Assembly (NCBI GenBank): GCA_964455335.1
Contig: CAYVVW010000049.1
Location: forward strand, 1 to 13,291
DNA: 13,291 nt
Source of the DNA: Marvinbryantia sp964455335
GTDB taxonomy: Bacteria > Bacillota > Clostridia > Lachnospirales > Lachnospiraceae
Reading direction: 5' to 3'
Part shown: positions 12,320-13,291 of the stretch, one piece after another
How the letters are laid out: each line of letters begins with the position of its first letter
Position numbering within the stretch: the stretch's first letter is position 1
Program-made: the position numbers and the translations under genes
Notes under the pieces: model-generated
Database searches by the model: none
The model's input: only the letters and a program-made list of their open reading frames with translations
What the model was told of the DNA's origin: nothing

Positions 12320-13291
12320 TCACTTGCCGATCACGACATTGCACCTTTTTCTGTAGCACCCAACCCCATACGTCCAAATCTTCTGGACGCTCGTGTCTTG
12401 GAAGGCATCCATGTACCGACGCTCGTCGATCTGGGCGATGGCATCCGCGCATGCCTTGTCCAGGTCGCCGTCCTGCGCATATTTCAGCTCGATGACGATG
12501 CCTGTCACTCCATCCCCCTCATCCTCCGACTGTGCTAGGATGTCCGCATACCCCTCGCCCGCCTCGCGGTTGGAGACGACGCTTAAGCGGGCATTTGCCA
12601 TCAGGACGCCGAGCAGGGTGCTGTGGTAGAAGCTCTCCTTCCTGCCGTCCGGCACGGCGTTGTCGCGGATGCTGATGGATTTTTTCAAGTACTGGGAGAA
12701 GATCCGCCCCACCGTGCGCGCATCCCCATTTTGCAAGGCAGCGCAAAAGGCGCTTAAGGTGTCCGTGTCCGTCCTGACGCGCTCCTGGAAGTATTCCCAG
12801 ATCTGATCAATGAATACGTCGCGCACTTCCAGGTTTGGGATTCTGAGTTTTAACAACCCCTCGTCTGTCCTGCCCTGCGATGTCAGGTAGCCGGTCATGT
12901 AGAGCAGGCTCCACAGGTTGTCAATGCTGTCATACATGTCGGCGTAGGTGAGATCCTCTCGGATTTTCTTCTCGATCGTCTCGCCCGCCACCAGGCACTC
13001 GATTTCATTCCTTGTCCAGTCGTTCGCCAATGCGACAAAGCGCCTGATTGCGTCGTTGCTGCTGGTGTTGCTCCAGTAGTTTTTCGGCTGCGCGGTCGAT
13101 GAGGCCAACAAGGCATCGCAGTAGTTCAGCACGTCCCACGGGCAGTACAACTCCTGGTTTCCGAACCGGTAGCCGTCATACCACCGCTTTGTTTCTTCAT
13201 AGCACGCGCCAATGCCGTAGTACGCGAGGAGTTCTTGCACCTCGCCGTCCGTAAAGCCAAAATATTCCGAAAAGCGGACATCCGAGATGGA
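12320..13291 (-). CDS. AAA-ATPase-like/PD-(D/E)XK nuclease-family protein (N-terminus beyond the window)
   Basis: The frame is open to the last base of the window and stops with TGA at 12322-12320, giving the C-terminal 323 residues. It starts with SISDVRFSEYFGFTDGEVQ, then LLAYYGIGACYEETKRWYDG and YRFGNQELYCPWDVLNYCDA. That is the middle of the AAA-ATPase-like (PF09820-type) proteins abundant in Clostridia and Bacteroidetes. The C-terminal PD-(D/E)XK domain shows GYADIL with Asp and VIELKYA with the E-x-K catalytic pair, then the final segment VQKIWTYGVGCYRKRCNVVI. These proteins are common, often multi-copy, and of unproven role (suspected defence or mobile-element function). No frameshift is visible in this part. 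Confidence 0.9.
   Translation of the reverse strand, partial: SISDVRFSEYFGFTDGEVQELLAYYGIGACYEETKRWYDGYRFGNQELYCPWDVLNYCDALLASSTAQPKNYWSNTSSNDAIRRFVALANDWTRNEIECLVAGETIEKKIREDLTYADMYDSIDNLWSLLYMTGYLTSQGRTDEGLLKLRIPNLEVRDVFIDQIWEYFQERVRTDTDTLSAFCAALQNGDARTVGRIFSQYLKKSISIRDNAVPDGRKESFYHSTLLGVLMANARLSVVSNREAGEGYADILAQSEDEGDGVTGIVIELKYAQDGDLDKACADAIAQIDERRYMDAFQDTSVQKIWTYGVGCYRKRCNVVIGK

Noticed and set aside
10938..12452. A 504-codon open frame on the - strand
   Set aside because: It is antisense to the glutamate-synthase-like pseudogene, whose protein similarity is clear. The predicted product is rich in Arg, His, Pro and Cys with no recognisable motif, typical of the shadow of a GC-rich gene.

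Overview
The window looks like a chromosomal segment of a Gram-positive anaerobe of the Lachnospiraceae type (Clostridia). The evidence is strong AGGAGG-type ribosome binding sites, sigma-A promoters with extended -10 elements, a PerR/rubrerythrin pair, a rubredoxin-domain glutamate-synthase-like gene, DUF624 next to a sugar-type solute-binding protein, and cell-wall-binding repeats fused to a transglutaminase domain. Coding regions are GC-rich, roughly mid-50s percent by eye. A patch near 9.32-9.55 kb is clearly more AT-rich. Taxonomy is inferred from gene content only.

Layout. 1-2838 (+): the 3' end of a gene with a duplicated 127-residue domain, a secreted family-1 solute-binding protein, a GC hairpin, and a DUF624 membrane protein. 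2906-3253: a compact locus with all the marks of a type I toxin-antitoxin system. It has a 32-residue membrane peptide behind a structured leader, a convergent antisense promoter, and one bidirectional terminator shared by both RNAs. 3353-3839: a palindromic repeat (copy A) fused to the C-terminal remnant of an Rpn/PD-(D/E)XK transposase-like nuclease. 3893-9319 (+): a secreted transglutaminase-like protein with cell-wall-binding repeats, a promoter with a long foldable leader, an HD-domain protein, a folded spacer, a ClsC-like phospholipase-D protein, a cardiolipin synthase and a strong terminator. 9419-9601: palindromic repeat copy B (inverted relative to A) continuing into an AT-rich orphan reading frame. 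9598-10698 (-): perR and rubrerythrin behind a promoter carrying a perfect PerR box. 10824-12230 (+): a divergent, PerR-box-bearing promoter drives a rubredoxin/glutamate-synthase-like gene broken by a one-base deletion and a larger internal deletion. 12269-13291 (-): terminator and C-terminal part of an AAA-ATPase/PD-(D/E)XK protein running off the window.

How it fits together. The perR, rubrerythrin and glutamate-synthase-like genes form a peroxide-responsive cluster sharing the TTAGAAT-N-ATTCTAA operator. The two phospholipase-D genes are a likely membrane-lipid (cardiolipin) unit. The most interesting parts are the non-coding ones: the par/Fst-like toxin-antitoxin locus with its switchable leader, the leader RNA before the HD gene, the folded element before the first phospholipase-D gene, and the palindromic repeat pair. 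No tRNA, rRNA, CRISPR array or complete insertion sequence was seen.
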